From Acidimicrobiales bacterium (lineage in GTDB: Bacteria > Actinomycetota > Acidimicrobiia > Acidimicrobiales > MedAcidi-G1): DNA of 64,000 nt. The position numbers and the translations under genes were made by a program. Positions 40,105 to 49,808 of this stretch are shown here, one piece after another (the first letter of the stretch is position 1; every line of letters begins with the position of its first letter). Location: the NCBI GenBank assembly GCA_014237715.1, contig JAAZZG010000001.1:298374-362373 (forward strand), in the 5' to 3' direction. The notes beneath the pieces are model-generated. The model was given only the letters and a program-made list of their open reading frames with translations. It ran no database searches and was not told the DNA's origin.

Positions 40105-40874
40105 GCCGCCAGTTCGTGGTGGGGGACCAGGTCCTCCTGGTTGACCGGAAGCAGCGCCGTTACCTGGTTGAGTTGGAGGTTGGGGCGGAGTTCCATTCCC
40201 ATACCGGTGTCATCACCCACGACGAGATCCTCGGGGCCGATGAGGGCATTGTCCTGCGGTCAAGCCGGGGTTCGATGTTCACCGCCTTCCGGCCGACCAT
40301 GGCCGACTACGTGCTCAAGATGCCCCGAGGAGCACAGGTCATCTACCCGAAGGACCTCGGGCCACTCTTGATGCTGGCCGATGTGTTCCCCGGGGCACGG
40401 ATCCTGGAGTCGGGCGTCGGCTCGGGCGCATTGTCAATGACCCTCCTCCGAGCTGGAGCTGTGGTCACCGGCCACGAGATTCGCGACGACTTCGCGGCCC
40501 GTGCCGTGGCCAACGTCACCACCATGCTGGGCGACGATGCCCTCGGGCGGTACGACGTGCAGATGCGGAACGCGTACGAGGGAATCTCGGGCAGCGACTA
40601 CGACCGGGTCATCCTCGACCTCCCGGAGCCGTGGGAGGTCGTTCCCCACGCGGCCCAGGCACTCCACGCCGGCGGGATCATCGTGGCCTACACGCCGAGC
40701 ATCGTGCAGGCCACACGTTTCCGTACGGCTCTGGACGTACATGGGTTCCGATTTGCCGAGACGATCGAGGTCCTGAACCGCACCTGGCATGTGGACGGCG
40801 ACGCTGTCCGGCCGGATCACCGGATGGTGGCCCACACGGCGTTCCTGACCCATGCTCGCCTACTGCTTCCGTGA
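40101..40874 (+). CDS. trmI: tRNA (adenine(58)-N1)-methyltransferase TrmI
   Basis: A 257-residue SAM-dependent enzyme that makes m1A58 in the tRNA T-loop. An N-terminal beta domain (GDQVLLVDRKQRRYLVELEVG, then FHSHTGVITHDEILG) precedes the Rossmann fold. RGAQVIYPKDLG is the conserved bridge, and ESGVGSGALSMTLL is SAM motif I. LDLPEPW and the C-terminal HRMVAHTAFL are typical. Homologues are tetrameric. It overlaps ttuA and the next gene by 4 bases. TrmI lies upstream of the proteasome genes in mycobacteria too. Confidence 0.93.
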   Translation: MSRQFVVGDQVLLVDRKQRRYLVELEVGAEFHSHTGVITHDEILGADEGIVLRSSRGSMFTAFRPTMADYVLKMPRGAQVIYPKDLGPLLMLADVFPGARILESGVGSGALSMTLLRAGAVVTGHEIRDDFAARAVANVTTMLGDDALGRYDVQMRNAYEGISGSDYDRVILDLPEPWEVVPHAAQALHAGGIIVAYTPSIVQATRFRTALDVHGFRFAETIEVLNRTWHVDGDAVRPDHRMVAHTAFLTHARLLLP

Positions 40875-41668
40875 GCGGTCTCCGGGTTGCCCGACAAGGG
40901 GCGCCTCGACTGGCCTTGATCACGTTGGTCGTGGCGACGTTGGGAGCGGCCCTGACGATCATCCTTGTCGCGGTCAGAGGGCCGGTCACTGACGTTCCGG
41001 TCCAGGACCTGTCAGCGGTCGGCGACCCGTTCGAGGTGGGTCCACCACCGGGGCGGCACGGCCTCTCCGATGACCTGGTAGCACGGCTGTCGGGATCGAC
41101 TGTCGGTATCCGTGGCCTGGATTGTGGTCGGGCCCAGATCGGCTCGGGCTTTGTGGTAGTTGGTGGCCTGGTAGCGACCAGTGCCCACGTGGTGGCCGGC
41201 ATCTCGGCACCGGTGGTGACCGTCGATGGTGACGAGGTGGTAACCCGCGTGGTTGGCTTCGATCCAGTGGCCGACCTCGCCGTGCTGGCTCCCGCCCAAC
41301 ACCGGAAGATGCCCCTCCCCCTTGCGATGGGCGAGGCGGTTGCCGGGACGGTGGGCGCCATCCTGGTTTACGAGGCGACGGGCCCCCGGCTCGTTCCTGC
41401 CGGCATTGCCCGGCGAATTCGAGCAACCGGGACCGACGTCTACGGACGAGAGGCCGACGGGCGCGACGCCCTGATCCTCGCAGCGGCGGTCGTCGGAGGG
41501 CATTCCGGCGCTGCCGTGGTGGACGGTGCCGGGCGGGTGGTCGGCATCACCTTTTCTCGGACCCGTGGTGGGTCACCGGTGGCCTATGCCGTCCAGTCCA
41601 ATGCGTTGCAAAGCCTGCTGGAGCGGGTCCAGCTGAGCCCGGAACAGGCCGGGCCCTGCGTCGAGTAG
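40871..41668 (+). CDS. membrane-anchored trypsin-like serine protease (MarP/S1C-like)
   Basis: A 265-residue protease. One N-terminal membrane segment (about 15-37) places the catalytic domain outside the cytoplasm. The triad is His in SAHVV, Asp in DPVADLAVL and Ser in VGGHSGAAV. Two Cys (GLDCGRA and GPCVE) could form a disulfide. There is no PDZ domain. It resembles the protease domain of MarP from mycobacteria, without its four-helix membrane part. The GTG start overlaps trmI by 4 bases, and its link with RNA modification is unexplained. Confidence 0.85.
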   Translation: MSGLRVARQGAPRLALITLVVATLGAALTIILVAVRGPVTDVPVQDLSAVGDPFEVGPPPGRHGLSDDLVARLSGSTVGIRGLDCGRAQIGSGFVVVGGLVATSAHVVAGISAPVVTVDGDEVVTRVVGFDPVADLAVLAPAQHRKMPLPLAMGEAVAGTVGAILVYEATGPRLVPAGIARRIRATGTDVYGREADGRDALILAAAVVGGHSGAAVVDGAGRVVGITFSRTRGGSPVAYAVQSNALQSLLERVQLSPEQAGPCVE

Positions 41669-41767
41669 GCCCGTTCCTGACCGTGGGTTCAGGGATCAAG
41701 CATTTAGGTCGGCCTCAGGACCGGGACGCCGGCCCGGAGAATCGGCCTGAGTGCCGGAAAACGCGGA

Positions 41768-41791
41768 ACGGATGGCCCGGAGGCCATCCGT
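41768..41791 (-). terminator. hairpin terminator of the ferredoxin gene
   Basis: Arms ACGGATGGCC and GGCCATCCGT (10 bp, perfect) around a 4-base loop. Read on the minus strand the stem is followed by GTTCCGCGTTTTCC. It lies 25 bases after the ferredoxin stop. Confidence 0.75.
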
Positions 41792-41816
41792 CGGACCGTG
41801 ATCACGGGGATCGGGG

Positions 41817-42053
41817 TCAGTCGACCTCGATGTAGATGCACTCCCCGGGGCACTCCTCGGCCGACTCGATGGTGGCCTCCTCCTGCCCGGCGGGCACGGA
41901 GACCACGGCTTCGGCACCTGCCGGATCGCTGAGGATTTTGTCCCCATCCTTCACGTAGGCCAAGCCGTCGTCCAGTAGGGCAAATACGTCGGGGGCGATC
42001 TCCTCACACAGGCCATCGCCGGTGCACAGATCCTGGTCGATCCAGACCTTCAT
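41817..42053 (-). CDS. [3Fe-4S]-type ferredoxin
   Basis: A 78-residue ferredoxin. The ligands C10, C16 and C68 fit the single-cluster pattern of actinobacterial [3Fe-4S] ferredoxins, with Asp13 in place of the fourth Cys of the first motif. An extra Cys72 follows in CPGEC. Acidic composition suits electron transfer to a P450 or another oxidoreductase, neither of which is nearby. It is transcribed opposite to the flanking operons and has its own terminator. Confidence 0.88.
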   Translation of the reverse strand: MKVWIDQDLCTGDGLCEEIAPDVFALLDDGLAYVKDGDKILSDPAGAEAVVSVPAGQEEATIESAEECPGECIYIEVD

Positions 42054-42238
42054 CGTCGGGGGGGTTCCTCTCTATGGGCATGGGACACAGTGCCGGAATG
42101 CTGGGGCCGGGGAGGCCGACCCCATCCCACGTGGCGCGGGCCACCGGGACAGGTAGGAGTGTACCGACCCTCGGGGCTTCGTTATGCACTCTCCTGGTCG
42201 GGGTGACCGCTGGCACCAGCCGCTCCGGAGGCCGGGGC

Positions 42239-42244
42239 TAGGGT
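42239..42244 (+). promoter_or_regulatory. -10 element, leaderless start of the proteasome locus
   Basis: TAGGGT ends 6 bases before the GTG start of arc at 42251. Confidence 0.65.
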
Positions 42245-42250
42245 CGCCCC

Positions 42251-44032
42251 GTGGATGAGAGCAAGGCGGAAGCAGTCGGCGACGACCAGGGCAATACCGG
42301 AAGTGGTGCCCCCGAGGACCTCAAGAGCGAGGGTTCGGAACGAGAGGGTCTGGAGAACGAGATCGCCGAGCTCCGTCGCCGTCTGGTCGACACGCCCCGC
42401 CAGATCCACCTCCTGGAGTCGGAAGCCCGTGATGCCAGCCGCGAGCTGGCCCGTTCCAATGCACGGAACCAGAAGCTGACGGCCACCATCGAGGCAGCCA
42501 GGGAGCGAATCACGGTCTTGCGCGACGAGGTCGAGAAGCTTTCCCAGCCTCCGTCGGCCTACGGGACGGTGCTGCATTTGAATGACGACGGCTCGGCCGA
42601 CGTGCACTCCAGCGGCCGGAAGATGCGTGTCGGTATCCACCCCGAACTGGTCGACGGCCTCCACCCGGGCCAGGAGGTCGTCCTCAACGACTCCATGAGC
42701 ATCGTCATGGCCCGGACACACGACAGCACGGGCGAGGTGGTGACGGTCAAGGAGGTCATGGCCGGTGGTCAGCGGGCCGTGGTGGTCGGTCGGGGCGACG
42801 AGGAACGCGTGGCAGAGCTAGCGGATGAACTACTCGGGAGTGGCCTCCGTAGCGGCGATTCGGTGATGATGGACCCGCGCTCGGGACTCCTCCTGGAGGT
42901 TCTTCCCAGACCAGAGGTCGAGGACCTGGTGCTCGAGGAGGTCCCGGACGTCACCTACGAGGACGTCGGCGGATTGGACCGCCAGATCGAACAGATCGTG
43001 GACGCCGTGGAGCTGCCGTTCCTGCACCAGGACCTATTCGCTGAGTACGACCTGCCGGCACCCAAGGGAATTTTGTTGTACGGGCCTCCGGGCTGCGGCA
43101 AGACGCTCATTGCCAAGGCGGTGGCTAACTCTCTGGCCGCCAAAGTTTCCGAGGTGTCCGGCGATGAGGAGGCCCGGAGCTACTTCCTGAACATCAAGGG
43201 CCCGGAGCTGTTGAACAAGTACGTGGGCGAGACCGAACGCCAGATCCGTCTGGTCTTCCAGAGGGCCCGGGAGAAGTCCGAGCAGGGATGGCCGGTCATT
43301 GTCTTCTTCGACGAGATGGAATCCCTCTTTCGCACCCGTGGAACCGGGATCAGCTCGGACATCGAGTCGACCATCGTGCCGCAGTTGCTCGCTGAGATCG
43401 ACGGTGTGGAGACGCTCCGCAATGTCATCGTGATCGGTGCATCGAACCGAGAGGATCTCATAGACCCGGCCATTCTGCGCCCCGGCCGGCTCGACGTGAA
43501 GATCAAGATCGAGCGTCCGGACGCCACGGCTGCCGCGGCCATCTTCTCCCGCTACCTGGTAGGTGACCTGCCCATCGACGAGGGCCTGATCGAGACGGTG
43601 GGTGGCGGCGACCGCAACAAGGCGGCCCTGGCCATGATCGACGAGACGGTGGCCGAGATGTACAGCGACGAGGAACAGAACCGGTTCCTAGAGGTGACCT
43701 ACCAGAACGGCGACAAGGAGGTCCTCCACTTCAGGGACTTCTCCTCGGGGGCCATGGTCGAGAACATCGTGCGGCGGGCCAAGAAGTTGGCCATCAAACG
43801 CCAGTTGGCCGGAGGACCGAGAGGCATCAGGACCGAGGACATGGTGCAATCGGTTCGTCAGGAGTTCACCGAGCACGAGGACCTGCCGAACACCACCAAT
43901 CCCGACGACTGGGCCAAGATCTCGGGCAAGAAGGGGGAACGGATCGTCTACGTGCGGACGCTGGTCTCCAAGAAGACCGACGAGTCCGGTGGTCGGGCCA
44001 TCGAAGGCGTCGGCACCGGACAGTACCTCTAG
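42251..44032 (+). CDS. arc: proteasome-associated AAA+ ATPase ARC/Mpa
   Basis: A 593-residue hexameric unfoldase that binds pupylated proteins and feeds them to the 20S proteasome. In order: an acidic head, a coiled coil (about 33-97) that docks Pup, two OB folds (about 98-240), and one AAA domain with Walker A GPPGCGKT near 277 and Walker [11 protein letters not shown] near 351. The extreme C-terminus is GQYL, the conserved ending that opens the proteasome gate. It is followed by dop 37 bases downstream, as in other actinobacteria. The GTG start is leaderless. Confidence 0.95.
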   Translation: MDESKAEAVGDDQGNTGSGAPEDLKSEGSEREGLENEIAELRRRLVDTPRQIHLLESEARDASRELARSNARNQKLTATIEAARERITVLRDEVEKLSQPPSAYGTVLHLNDDGSADVHSSGRKMRVGIHPELVDGLHPGQEVVLNDSMSIVMARTHDSTGEVVTVKEVMAGGQRAVVVGRGDEERVAELADELLGSGLRSGDSVMMDPRSGLLLEVLPRPEVEDLVLEEVPDVTYEDVGGLDRQIEQIVDAVELPFLHQDLFAEYDLPAPKGILLYGPPGCGKTLIAKAVANSLAAKVSEVSGDEEARSYFLNIKGPELLNKYVGETERQIRLVFQRAREKSEQGWPVIVFFDEMESLFRTRGTGISSDIESTIVPQLLAEIDGVETLRNVIVIGASNREDLIDPAILRPGRLDVKIKIERPDATAAAAIFSRYLVGDLPIDEGLIETVGGGDRNKAALAMIDETVAEMYSDEEQNRFLEVTYQNGDKEVLHFRDFSSGAMVENIVRRAKKLAIKRQLAGGPRGIRTEDMVQSVRQEFTEHEDLPNTTNPDDWAKISGKKGERIVYVRTLVSKKTDESGGRAIEGVGTGQYL

Positions 44033-44069
44033 GGCCTGCGCCCTCGAGCAGGTTGTTGAGCGCTGGACC

Positions 44070-45581
44070 ATGCCTGTTCCCAAGACGCTCGGCATCGAGA
44101 CGGAGTACGGCATCGTCCACCGTGGTGTGTCCGACCCCAATCCGATCAGTGCCTCCTCTCTACTCATCAACGCCTACCTGAGTCGACAGGCCGAGCCGGG
44201 GAGAGGCCCGGGGTCCCCCCGGGTGGGGTGGGACTTCGTCGACGAGTCGCCGGCCGTGGACCTCCGAGGGTTCACTCCGTTGGACGCCATGGCACCCGAG
44301 ATCGAGACCCACCTCGTCAACGCTGTACTCACCAACGGTGCCCGCTACTACGTGGATCACGCCCACCCTGAGTTGAGCACCCCCGAGTGCGCCGACGCGC
44401 TGTCGATCGTGCTCCAGGACCGGGCTGCGGACCACATCCTGATCGAGTCAATGGAAGCCGCCAACGCCGTGCTTCCGGACGGCCAGGAACTAGTGGTGTA
44501 CAAGAACAACTCGGATGGCAAGGGCAACAGCTACGGATGCCACGAGAACTACCTGATGGACCGGTCCACGCCGTTCAGTCGGATCGTCCAGCACGCCACC
44601 ACGCACTTCGTTACCCGACAGGTCTTTACCGGGGCCGGCAAGGTGGGTTGCGAGCTGCCGTTTCGCGAGCGTGACTACATGCCGTTCCAACTCACCCAAC
44701 GGGCCGATTTCTTCGAGGAGGAGGTGGGTCTCGAGACCACGTTGAAGCGGCCCATCATCAACACTCGCGATGAGCCACACGCCGACCCGTTGCGTTACCG
44801 CCGTCTCCACGTGATCGTTGGCGACGCCAACCTGTGCGAGGTGGCGACCTTCCTGAAGGTGGGGACCACCGCCCTGGTCCTGGCCATGGTGGAGGAAGAT
44901 ATGATCGATCCCAGCCTGGCTGTCGTGGACCCGGTGCGAGCCATGCAGGCCGTGTCGTGGGACCTCTCCCTCGCTCGCCCATTGGAGCTGGCCGACGGCC
45001 GGACGGCCACAGCGATTGAGGTCCAATGGGAGCTCTTGAAGGCGGCCCGCCGGTATCTCGACGACCGGGGGCCAGACATGGTTGGCGGGTCGGTCGCCCA
45101 TGAAGTCGTCCGGCGGTGGGAAGCGGTCCTGACCGGCCTCGAGTCCGATCCCGGGTCACTGGCAGGCCAGGTTGACTGGGTAACCAAGCGGAGGGTTGTG
45201 GAGGGCGTGCGGGACCGCCACGGTCTGGCGACATCGGACCTGAGGCTGGCCGCCGTCGACCTCCAGTACCACGACCTGCGTCCTGACCGTTCGCTTTTCG
45301 CCCGGCTGGGCGCTGAGGTCCTGGTCGACCCGGCCGACGCCCGTCTGGCGACCCGCACGCCGCCCAGTGACACCCGTGCCTATTTCCGGGGACGGTGCCT
45401 CGCACGGTGGCCCGATCGGATCGTGGCTGCCAACTGGGACTCGATGGTGTTCGATGTCGGCGACAATGCCCTCCGTCGGGTGCCCATGATGGAGCCCTCC
45501 CGTGGTACCGAGGAACACGTGGGTACGCTCCTCGACACCTGCGAGACGGTGGAAGAACTGCTTGACCGACTGTCTGCCTGA
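44070..45581 (+). CDS. dop: Dop, depupylase/deamidase
   Basis: A 503-residue carboxylate-amine ligase-like enzyme. GIETEYGI carries the Mg/ATP-binding Glu10. The long disordered insertion (about residues 38-64, rich in Gly and Pro) is the Dop loop that distinguishes it from PafA. D96 in [13 protein letters not shown] matches the catalytic Asp. [18 protein letters not shown] follows. Dop removes Pup from substrates and, in species whose Pup ends in Gln, also deamidates it. The Pup gene here ends in Glu, so only depupylation is expected. The ATG at 44070 fits the fold start. Confidence 0.95.
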   Translation: MPVPKTLGIETEYGIVHRGVSDPNPISASSLLINAYLSRQAEPGRGPGSPRVGWDFVDESPAVDLRGFTPLDAMAPEIETHLVNAVLTNGARYYVDHAHPELSTPECADALSIVLQDRAADHILIESMEAANAVLPDGQELVVYKNNSDGKGNSYGCHENYLMDRSTPFSRIVQHATTHFVTRQVFTGAGKVGCELPFRERDYMPFQLTQRADFFEEEVGLETTLKRPIINTRDEPHADPLRYRRLHVIVGDANLCEVATFLKVGTTALVLAMVEEDMIDPSLAVVDPVRAMQAVSWDLSLARPLELADGRTATAIEVQWELLKAARRYLDDRGPDMVGGSVAHEVVRRWEAVLTGLESDPGSLAGQVDWVTKRRVVEGVRDRHGLATSDLRLAAVDLQYHDLRPDRSLFARLGAEVLVDPADARLATRTPPSDTRAYFRGRCLARWPDRIVAANWDSMVFDVGDNALRRVPMMEPSRGTEEHVGTLLDTCETVEELLDRLSA

Positions 45582-45628
45582 TGGCGGTTGGTCGGCGGGA
45601 CCGATGGAGAGCGAGTCGAGGGATATCC

Positions 45629-45832
45629 ATGGCTGAACAGGAACGGCGCCAGCGAGAGGCGGAGTCGACCGATGAGGCAGCGGTCGAAGAGGTGGGAGCG
45701 GCACCCGGCGCCACCGAGCGCGGTGAACGGTTGAAGGGCGAGTTGGACGACCTGCTCGACGAGATCGACGAGGTGTTGGAGACCAACGCCGAGGAGTTCG
45801 TGAAGAGCTACATCCAGAAGGGTGGCGAGTAG
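45629..45832 (+). CDS. pup: Pup, prokaryotic ubiquitin-like protein
   Basis: A 67-residue, mostly disordered, acidic protein. The C-terminal half (about 33-63) is the coiled-coil-forming helix that binds ARC. The end is YIQKGGE, so the ligatable C-terminal Glu is coded directly. Pup is attached through this Glu side chain to substrate lysines by PafA. GAGGGA lies 6 bases before the ATG at 45629. A frame-extended start at 45581 would add 16 basic residues that other Pups lack. Confidence 0.96.
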   Translation: MAEQERRQREAESTDEAAVEEVGAAPGATERGERLKGELDDLLDEIDEVLETNAEEFVKSYIQKGGE

Positions 45833-45837
45833 GCCTC

Positions 45838-46656
45838 GTGAACCTGCCGCTCTTCCGACCCGAGGACGATCCTGGGCCAAGTTTCCTGGGACTCCTGGGC
45901 CACCTGGGTCTCGGGCCGACCGAGTTCTTCCGTGGGGCAGCGGGCGTCGACCCCGGACTGTCGCCGCACGCCACCACCGTCGTGGCGGTTCGCCATAGCG
46001 AAGGGGTGATCATGGCCGGCGACCGACGGGCCACGTCGGGCAATTTCATCAGCCACCGATCCATCGAAAAGGTATTTCCCGCCGATCGGCATTCCGGCGT
46101 GGCCATCAGCGGCACGGCCGGCATCGCCATGGAGATGGTGCGCCTCTTTCAACTCCAACTCGAGCACTATGAGAAGGTCGAGGGCAAGGCGTTGAGCCTT
46201 GACGGAAAGGCGAACCAGCTCAGCCAGATGGTCCGCGCCAACCTGCCGTTGGCCATGCAAGGCCTGGTAGTGGTGCCGCTGTTCGCCGGATACGACCATC
46301 GACATGACACCGGACGGCTCTTTCAGTACGACGTGACCGGTGGTCGCTACGAGGAACGCGACCACGCTGCGACCGGCTCGGGAATGCTGCACGCCTCGAC
46401 TGTGGTCAAGTTGCGCTACCGCGAGGACATGACCGAGGACGAGGCGGTGGACGTCGTGGTAGAGGCCCTCTTTCAGGCCGCAGACGAGGACAGTGCCACT
46501 GGTGGCCCCGATCTAATTCGGGGGATCTACCCGGTCGTGGCCAGCATCACCGCCGCGGGCTTCGAACGATTCGATGACCAACGGGTCGCCGACCGGACCA
46601 CCGCGCTGCTGGATACGTTGATTGGCAACCAGATCGGTGGGCACCCCTCATCATGA
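45838..46656 (+). CDS. prcB: proteasome beta subunit PrcB
   Basis: A 272-residue proteasome beta subunit made as a proprotein. The N-terminal 45 residues are the propeptide; cleavage before Thr46 (HA/TTVVAV) exposes the catalytic Thr. GVIMAGDRRATSG holds the conserved Asp and Arg, with Lys in SIEKVFPAD. The rings stack as alpha7-beta7-beta7-alpha7. It lies 5 bases after pup, and its stop overlaps prcA. Confidence 0.96.
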   Translation: MNLPLFRPEDDPGPSFLGLLGHLGLGPTEFFRGAAGVDPGLSPHATTVVAVRHSEGVIMAGDRRATSGNFISHRSIEKVFPADRHSGVAISGTAGIAMEMVRLFQLQLEHYEKVEGKALSLDGKANQLSQMVRANLPLAMQGLVVVPLFAGYDHRHDTGRLFQYDVTGGRYEERDHAATGSGMLHASTVVKLRYREDMTEDEAVDVVVEALFQAADEDSATGGPDLIRGIYPVVASITAAGFERFDDQRVADRTTALLDTLIGNQIGGHPSS

Positions 46657-47330
46657 GTATGCCGATGTACGTCTCGCCCGAACAGATCATGAAGGACAAG
46701 GCGGATTTCGCGCGTAAGGGCATCGCTCGGGGACGCGCCGCCATCGGCTGTACGTTCGCCGACGGCGTGCTGCTGTGTGCCGAGAATCCGTCCAACACCC
46801 TTCGCAAGGTCAGCGAGATCTATGACCGCATCGGCTTCGTGGGGGTCGGCCGCTACAACGAGTTCGACAGTCTCCGCAAGGGCGGCGTACGCCATGCCGA
46901 CCTGAAGGGCTACACGTACAGCCGCGAGGATGTTGACGCCCGCTCGTTGGCGAACCTCTACGCGGAGACCCTCGGCGGGTACTTCACCCATGAACCCAAG
47001 CCGCTGGAGATAGAGATGCTGGTCGGCGAGATGGGCGAGGAGCCCGACGGCGATCAGCTCTTCCACTTGCTGTATGACGGCACGGTGATGGACATGCGGA
47101 CCTTCGCGGTGATCGGCGGCGAGGCCGATGCCATCCGCGGCCGGTTCGAGGAGACCTGGTCCCGCGACTCCGCACTCACGGTGGCGATTGGCGCTGCCGT
47201 TACGGCCCTGGCCGGCCCGGAGCGGAGACTGTCGGCCGACGACCTCGAGGTGGCGGTCCTGGCCCGCCCCAACAGCCGACGCGCATTCCGGCGGATCGAG
47301 GGCGACGAGCTCGACGGCCTGCTGGCGTGA
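46653..47330 (+). CDS. prcA: proteasome alpha subunit PrcA
   Basis: A 225-residue alpha subunit. The N-terminal helix MYVSPEQIMKDKADFARKGI is the gating region. GCTFADGVLLCAENPS and the YDRIGFVGVGRYNEFD segment are typical. It forms the outer rings and the docking surface for ARC. There is no catalytic Thr, as expected. The start overlaps the prcB stop (ATGA), giving tight coupling and equal stoichiometry. Confidence 0.96.
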   Translation: MSMPMYVSPEQIMKDKADFARKGIARGRAAIGCTFADGVLLCAENPSNTLRKVSEIYDRIGFVGVGRYNEFDSLRKGGVRHADLKGYTYSREDVDARSLANLYAETLGGYFTHEPKPLEIEMLVGEMGEEPDGDQLFHLLYDGTVMDMRTFAVIGGEADAIRGRFEETWSRDSALTVAIGAAVTALAGPERRLSADDLEVAVLARPNSRRAFRRIEGDELDGLLA

Positions 47331-47392
47331 GCCGGCTCTGGACCGTCGTGGCGCGGTCTACCGGATCCCGACACTGATCGGTCGGAGACCAC

Positions 47393-48754
47393 GTGCAACG
47401 TCGGATCTACGGGATCGAGAACGAGTACGGCATCACCTGCACCGTCGAAGGCTCCCGCCGTCTCAGCCCCGACGAGGTGGCTCGCTACCTGTTTCGAAAA
47501 GTGGTCTCGTGGGGGCGTAGCTCCAACGTCTTTCTGGTTAATGGCGCCCGGCTCTACCTCGACGTCGGATCCCACCCCGAGTACGCCACGCCGGAATGTG
47601 ACTCCGTTCGCCAGGTGGTGACCCACGACAAGGCTGGTGAACGGATTCTCGAACAGTTGGTTGCCAGCGCCGAGGATCGGCTCCGCGAAGAGGGCATAGA
47701 CGGAGATGTCTACCTCTTCAAGAACAACACCGATTCGGCCAACAACTCCTACGGCTGCCACGAGAACTACCTGACCACCCGGCGTGACGAGCAGGCTGAG
47801 TATGACGAGGTACTCATCCCATTCCTGGTCACACGCCAGATCTGGGCCGGGGCCGGGAAGATCTTCGAGAATGCCCGCGGCGGAGCAGGCTTCAGCATCA
47901 GTCAGCGGGCCGCCCATATATGGGAGGGAGTCTCGAGTGCTACGACGCGGTCCCGCCCCATCATCAACTCCCGCGACGAACCGCACGCCGATGCCGAGCG
48001 GTTCAGGCGACTGCACGTGATCGTGGGTGACTCCAACATGAGTGAGTACGCCGCCTTTCTGAAGGTCGGAGCGTGTGGGCTGCTGCTGCGGATGCTCGAA
48101 GAACCCAACGTGGTGTTCCGGGACATGACCCTGGAAAACCCGATCCGGGCCATCCGGGAGATCAGCAACGACCTGACCTGTCGACGGCCTGTCCGTTTGG
48201 CCAGCGGCCGCGAAATGAGCGCCCTGGACATCCAGCGCGAGTTCCTCGATCGGGCGACCCGATTTGCCCAGCACCGCGAGATGAGCGCCGAGGAAAGACA
48301 GGTCCTCTCGATGTGGGAGCACTGCCTCGACGGGATCGAGAAGGATCCACTGAGCCTGGACCGGGAGTGTGACTGGGTGGCCAAGTACCACTTGGTGGAT
48401 GCCTATCGGGAGCGGCACGGACTGGCCCTATCGGACCCTCGGGTGCTCCTGTTGGACCTCCAGTACCACGACGTAGATCGACGACGGGGGCTCTACTACC
48501 GGATGCAGGACCGCGGTCTAATGGAGCGGATCACGACCGATCGCGAGATCGCCACCGCAGTGGAGGAAGCGCCATTCACCACCCGTGCACGACTCCGGGG
48601 TGATTTTATACGCCGGGCCAAGGAACGGAATCGGGACTTCACAGTGGACTGGGTGCACTTAAAGTTGAACGACCAGGCCCAGCGGACCGTGCTCTGTAAA
48701 GACCCGTTCCGGTCCGAGGACGACCGGGTGGCCAAGCTCATCGAGTCGCTCTGA
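47393..48754 (+). CDS. pafA: PafA, Pup-protein ligase
   Basis: A 453-residue ligase that forms an isopeptide bond between the Pup C-terminal Glu and substrate Lys using ATP. Glu9 (GIENEYGI) and Asp57 ([15 protein letters not shown]) are at the numbers of the M. tuberculosis catalytic residues. [18 protein letters not shown] and [13 protein letters not shown] form the nucleotide and Pup-binding sheet. It lacks the Dop loop, which separates it from the paralogue at 44070. GGAG lies before the GTG start. Confidence 0.96.
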   Translation: MQRRIYGIENEYGITCTVEGSRRLSPDEVARYLFRKVVSWGRSSNVFLVNGARLYLDVGSHPEYATPECDSVRQVVTHDKAGERILEQLVASAEDRLREEGIDGDVYLFKNNTDSANNSYGCHENYLTTRRDEQAEYDEVLIPFLVTRQIWAGAGKIFENARGGAGFSISQRAAHIWEGVSSATTRSRPIINSRDEPHADAERFRRLHVIVGDSNMSEYAAFLKVGACGLLLRMLEEPNVVFRDMTLENPIRAIREISNDLTCRRPVRLASGREMSALDIQREFLDRATRFAQHREMSAEERQVLSMWEHCLDGIEKDPLSLDRECDWVAKYHLVDAYRERHGLALSDPRVLLLDLQYHDVDRRRGLYYRMQDRGLMERITTDREIATAVEEAPFTTRARLRGDFIRRAKERNRDFTVDWVHLKLNDQAQRTVLCKDPFRSEDDRVAKLIESL

Positions 48755-48809
48755 GCCAATGACTGCTCGTCGTCGTTCCACCCTCCGGTCGTCAGGCCGG
48801 TGGCAGGCA

Positions 48810-48815
48810 TAGGGT
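48810..48815 (+). promoter_or_regulatory. -10 element, leaderless start of pafBC
   Basis: TAGGGT ends 6 bases before the GTG at 48822, so pafBC can be transcribed apart from the proteasome genes. Confidence 0.65.
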
Positions 48816-48821
48816 CGGACT

Positions 48822-49808
48822 GTGGCGGACATGGGCAAACTGGAGCGCCTCCTGGACCTGATTACCGTGCTCATGGAGGCAGGGCGACCGCTGACCCGCC
48901 ATGAGATCCGTGACACCTTGCCCGCCGGCGCGTACGCGGCCGACGACGTCGCCTTTCGCCGAACCTTCGAGCGCGACAAGGATGAGTTACGGGCGCTGGG
49001 AATCGAGCTGACCGTCGCAACGGCACCCGATTCGGACCCTCCGATCGATGGCTACCGGATCGACCGGGAGGCGTTCGGTGTCGACCTGCCGACCCTCGAC
49101 CCCGATGAGTCCACCAGCCTGGCGTTGGCTACGGCGGTCGTGAGGATCGACCCGGACCGGCCCGGAACGCCCATCTGGCTGCTGGGCGACGGTGATGGGG
49201 GACTGGCGGGCGGAACCACATTGACCGGGGCCGATGTACCCGGCGGCCCGGATGTGCGGGCGCTCATGCGGGCGGTGACCGAGCGACGGGTGGTGTCCTT
49301 TGGCTATCGGGGTGAGGAACGGGTCGTCGAGCCGCATCGCCTGGTGTTCACCAAGGGCCGGTGGCAGTTGACCGGCCATGACCGCCTCCGCGACGACGTC
49401 CGCCAGTTCCGAAGTGATCGAATCCAGGGGGCCGTCTCGCTGTCCGACGAGCCCTTCGATCCACCAGTCGTGACCCGTGAAGTTGAGGTCGACCACCCGT
49501 GGCGGTTCGCTGCGCCAATGGTCGGGCCGGCCGGTCGACCGGCCGGCGATCCGATCCTCGTACGAGTGCGGGTCGATGCCCGACACGCGGCGTGGCTGGT
49601 TGCCTTCCTTGGCGGGTCGTCTGAGGTTGAAACATCCGAGGACGGTTCGGTAGTCATCACTGAGCAGGTGCGTGACGTCGCTGCTTTCCGTTCGTTTGTT
49701 CTGACCTTCCTCGACGGGGCGGAGATCCTCGAGCCGCCCGAGGTTCGTGACGACATGGTGGCGTGGCTCGAAGGACTAGCGGGGACCGCTGAGAGAGGAC
49801 AGTTGTGA
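48822..49808 (+). CDS. pafB: PafB, WYL-domain transcriptional regulator
   Basis: A 328-residue protein with an N-terminal winged helix (KLERLLDLITVLMEAGRPLTRHEI) and a WYL domain near residues 145-210 (RVVSFGYRGEERVVEPHRLV, then WQLTGHDRLRDDVRQFRSDRI). A C-terminal WCX domain follows. In mycobacteria PafB and PafC form a heterodimer that activates DNA-damage genes independently of LexA. The genes overlap by 4 bases here, supporting the same complex. Confidence 0.92.
   Translation: MADMGKLERLLDLITVLMEAGRPLTRHEIRDTLPAGAYAADDVAFRRTFERDKDELRALGIELTVATAPDSDPPIDGYRIDREAFGVDLPTLDPDESTSLALATAVVRIDPDRPGTPIWLLGDGDGGLAGGTTLTGADVPGGPDVRALMRAVTERRVVSFGYRGEERVVEPHRLVFTKGRWQLTGHDRLRDDVRQFRSDRIQGAVSLSDEPFDPPVVTREVEVDHPWRFAAPMVGPAGRPAGDPILVRVRVDARHAAWLVAFLGGSSEVETSEDGSVVITEQVRDVAAFRSFVLTFLDGAEILEPPEVRDDMVAWLEGLAGTAERGQL

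Noticed and set aside
40631..40870. Longer N-terminus for the MarP-like protease
   Set aside because: It would lie inside trmI in another frame; the GTG overlapping the trmI stop and the following membrane segment give a normal start.
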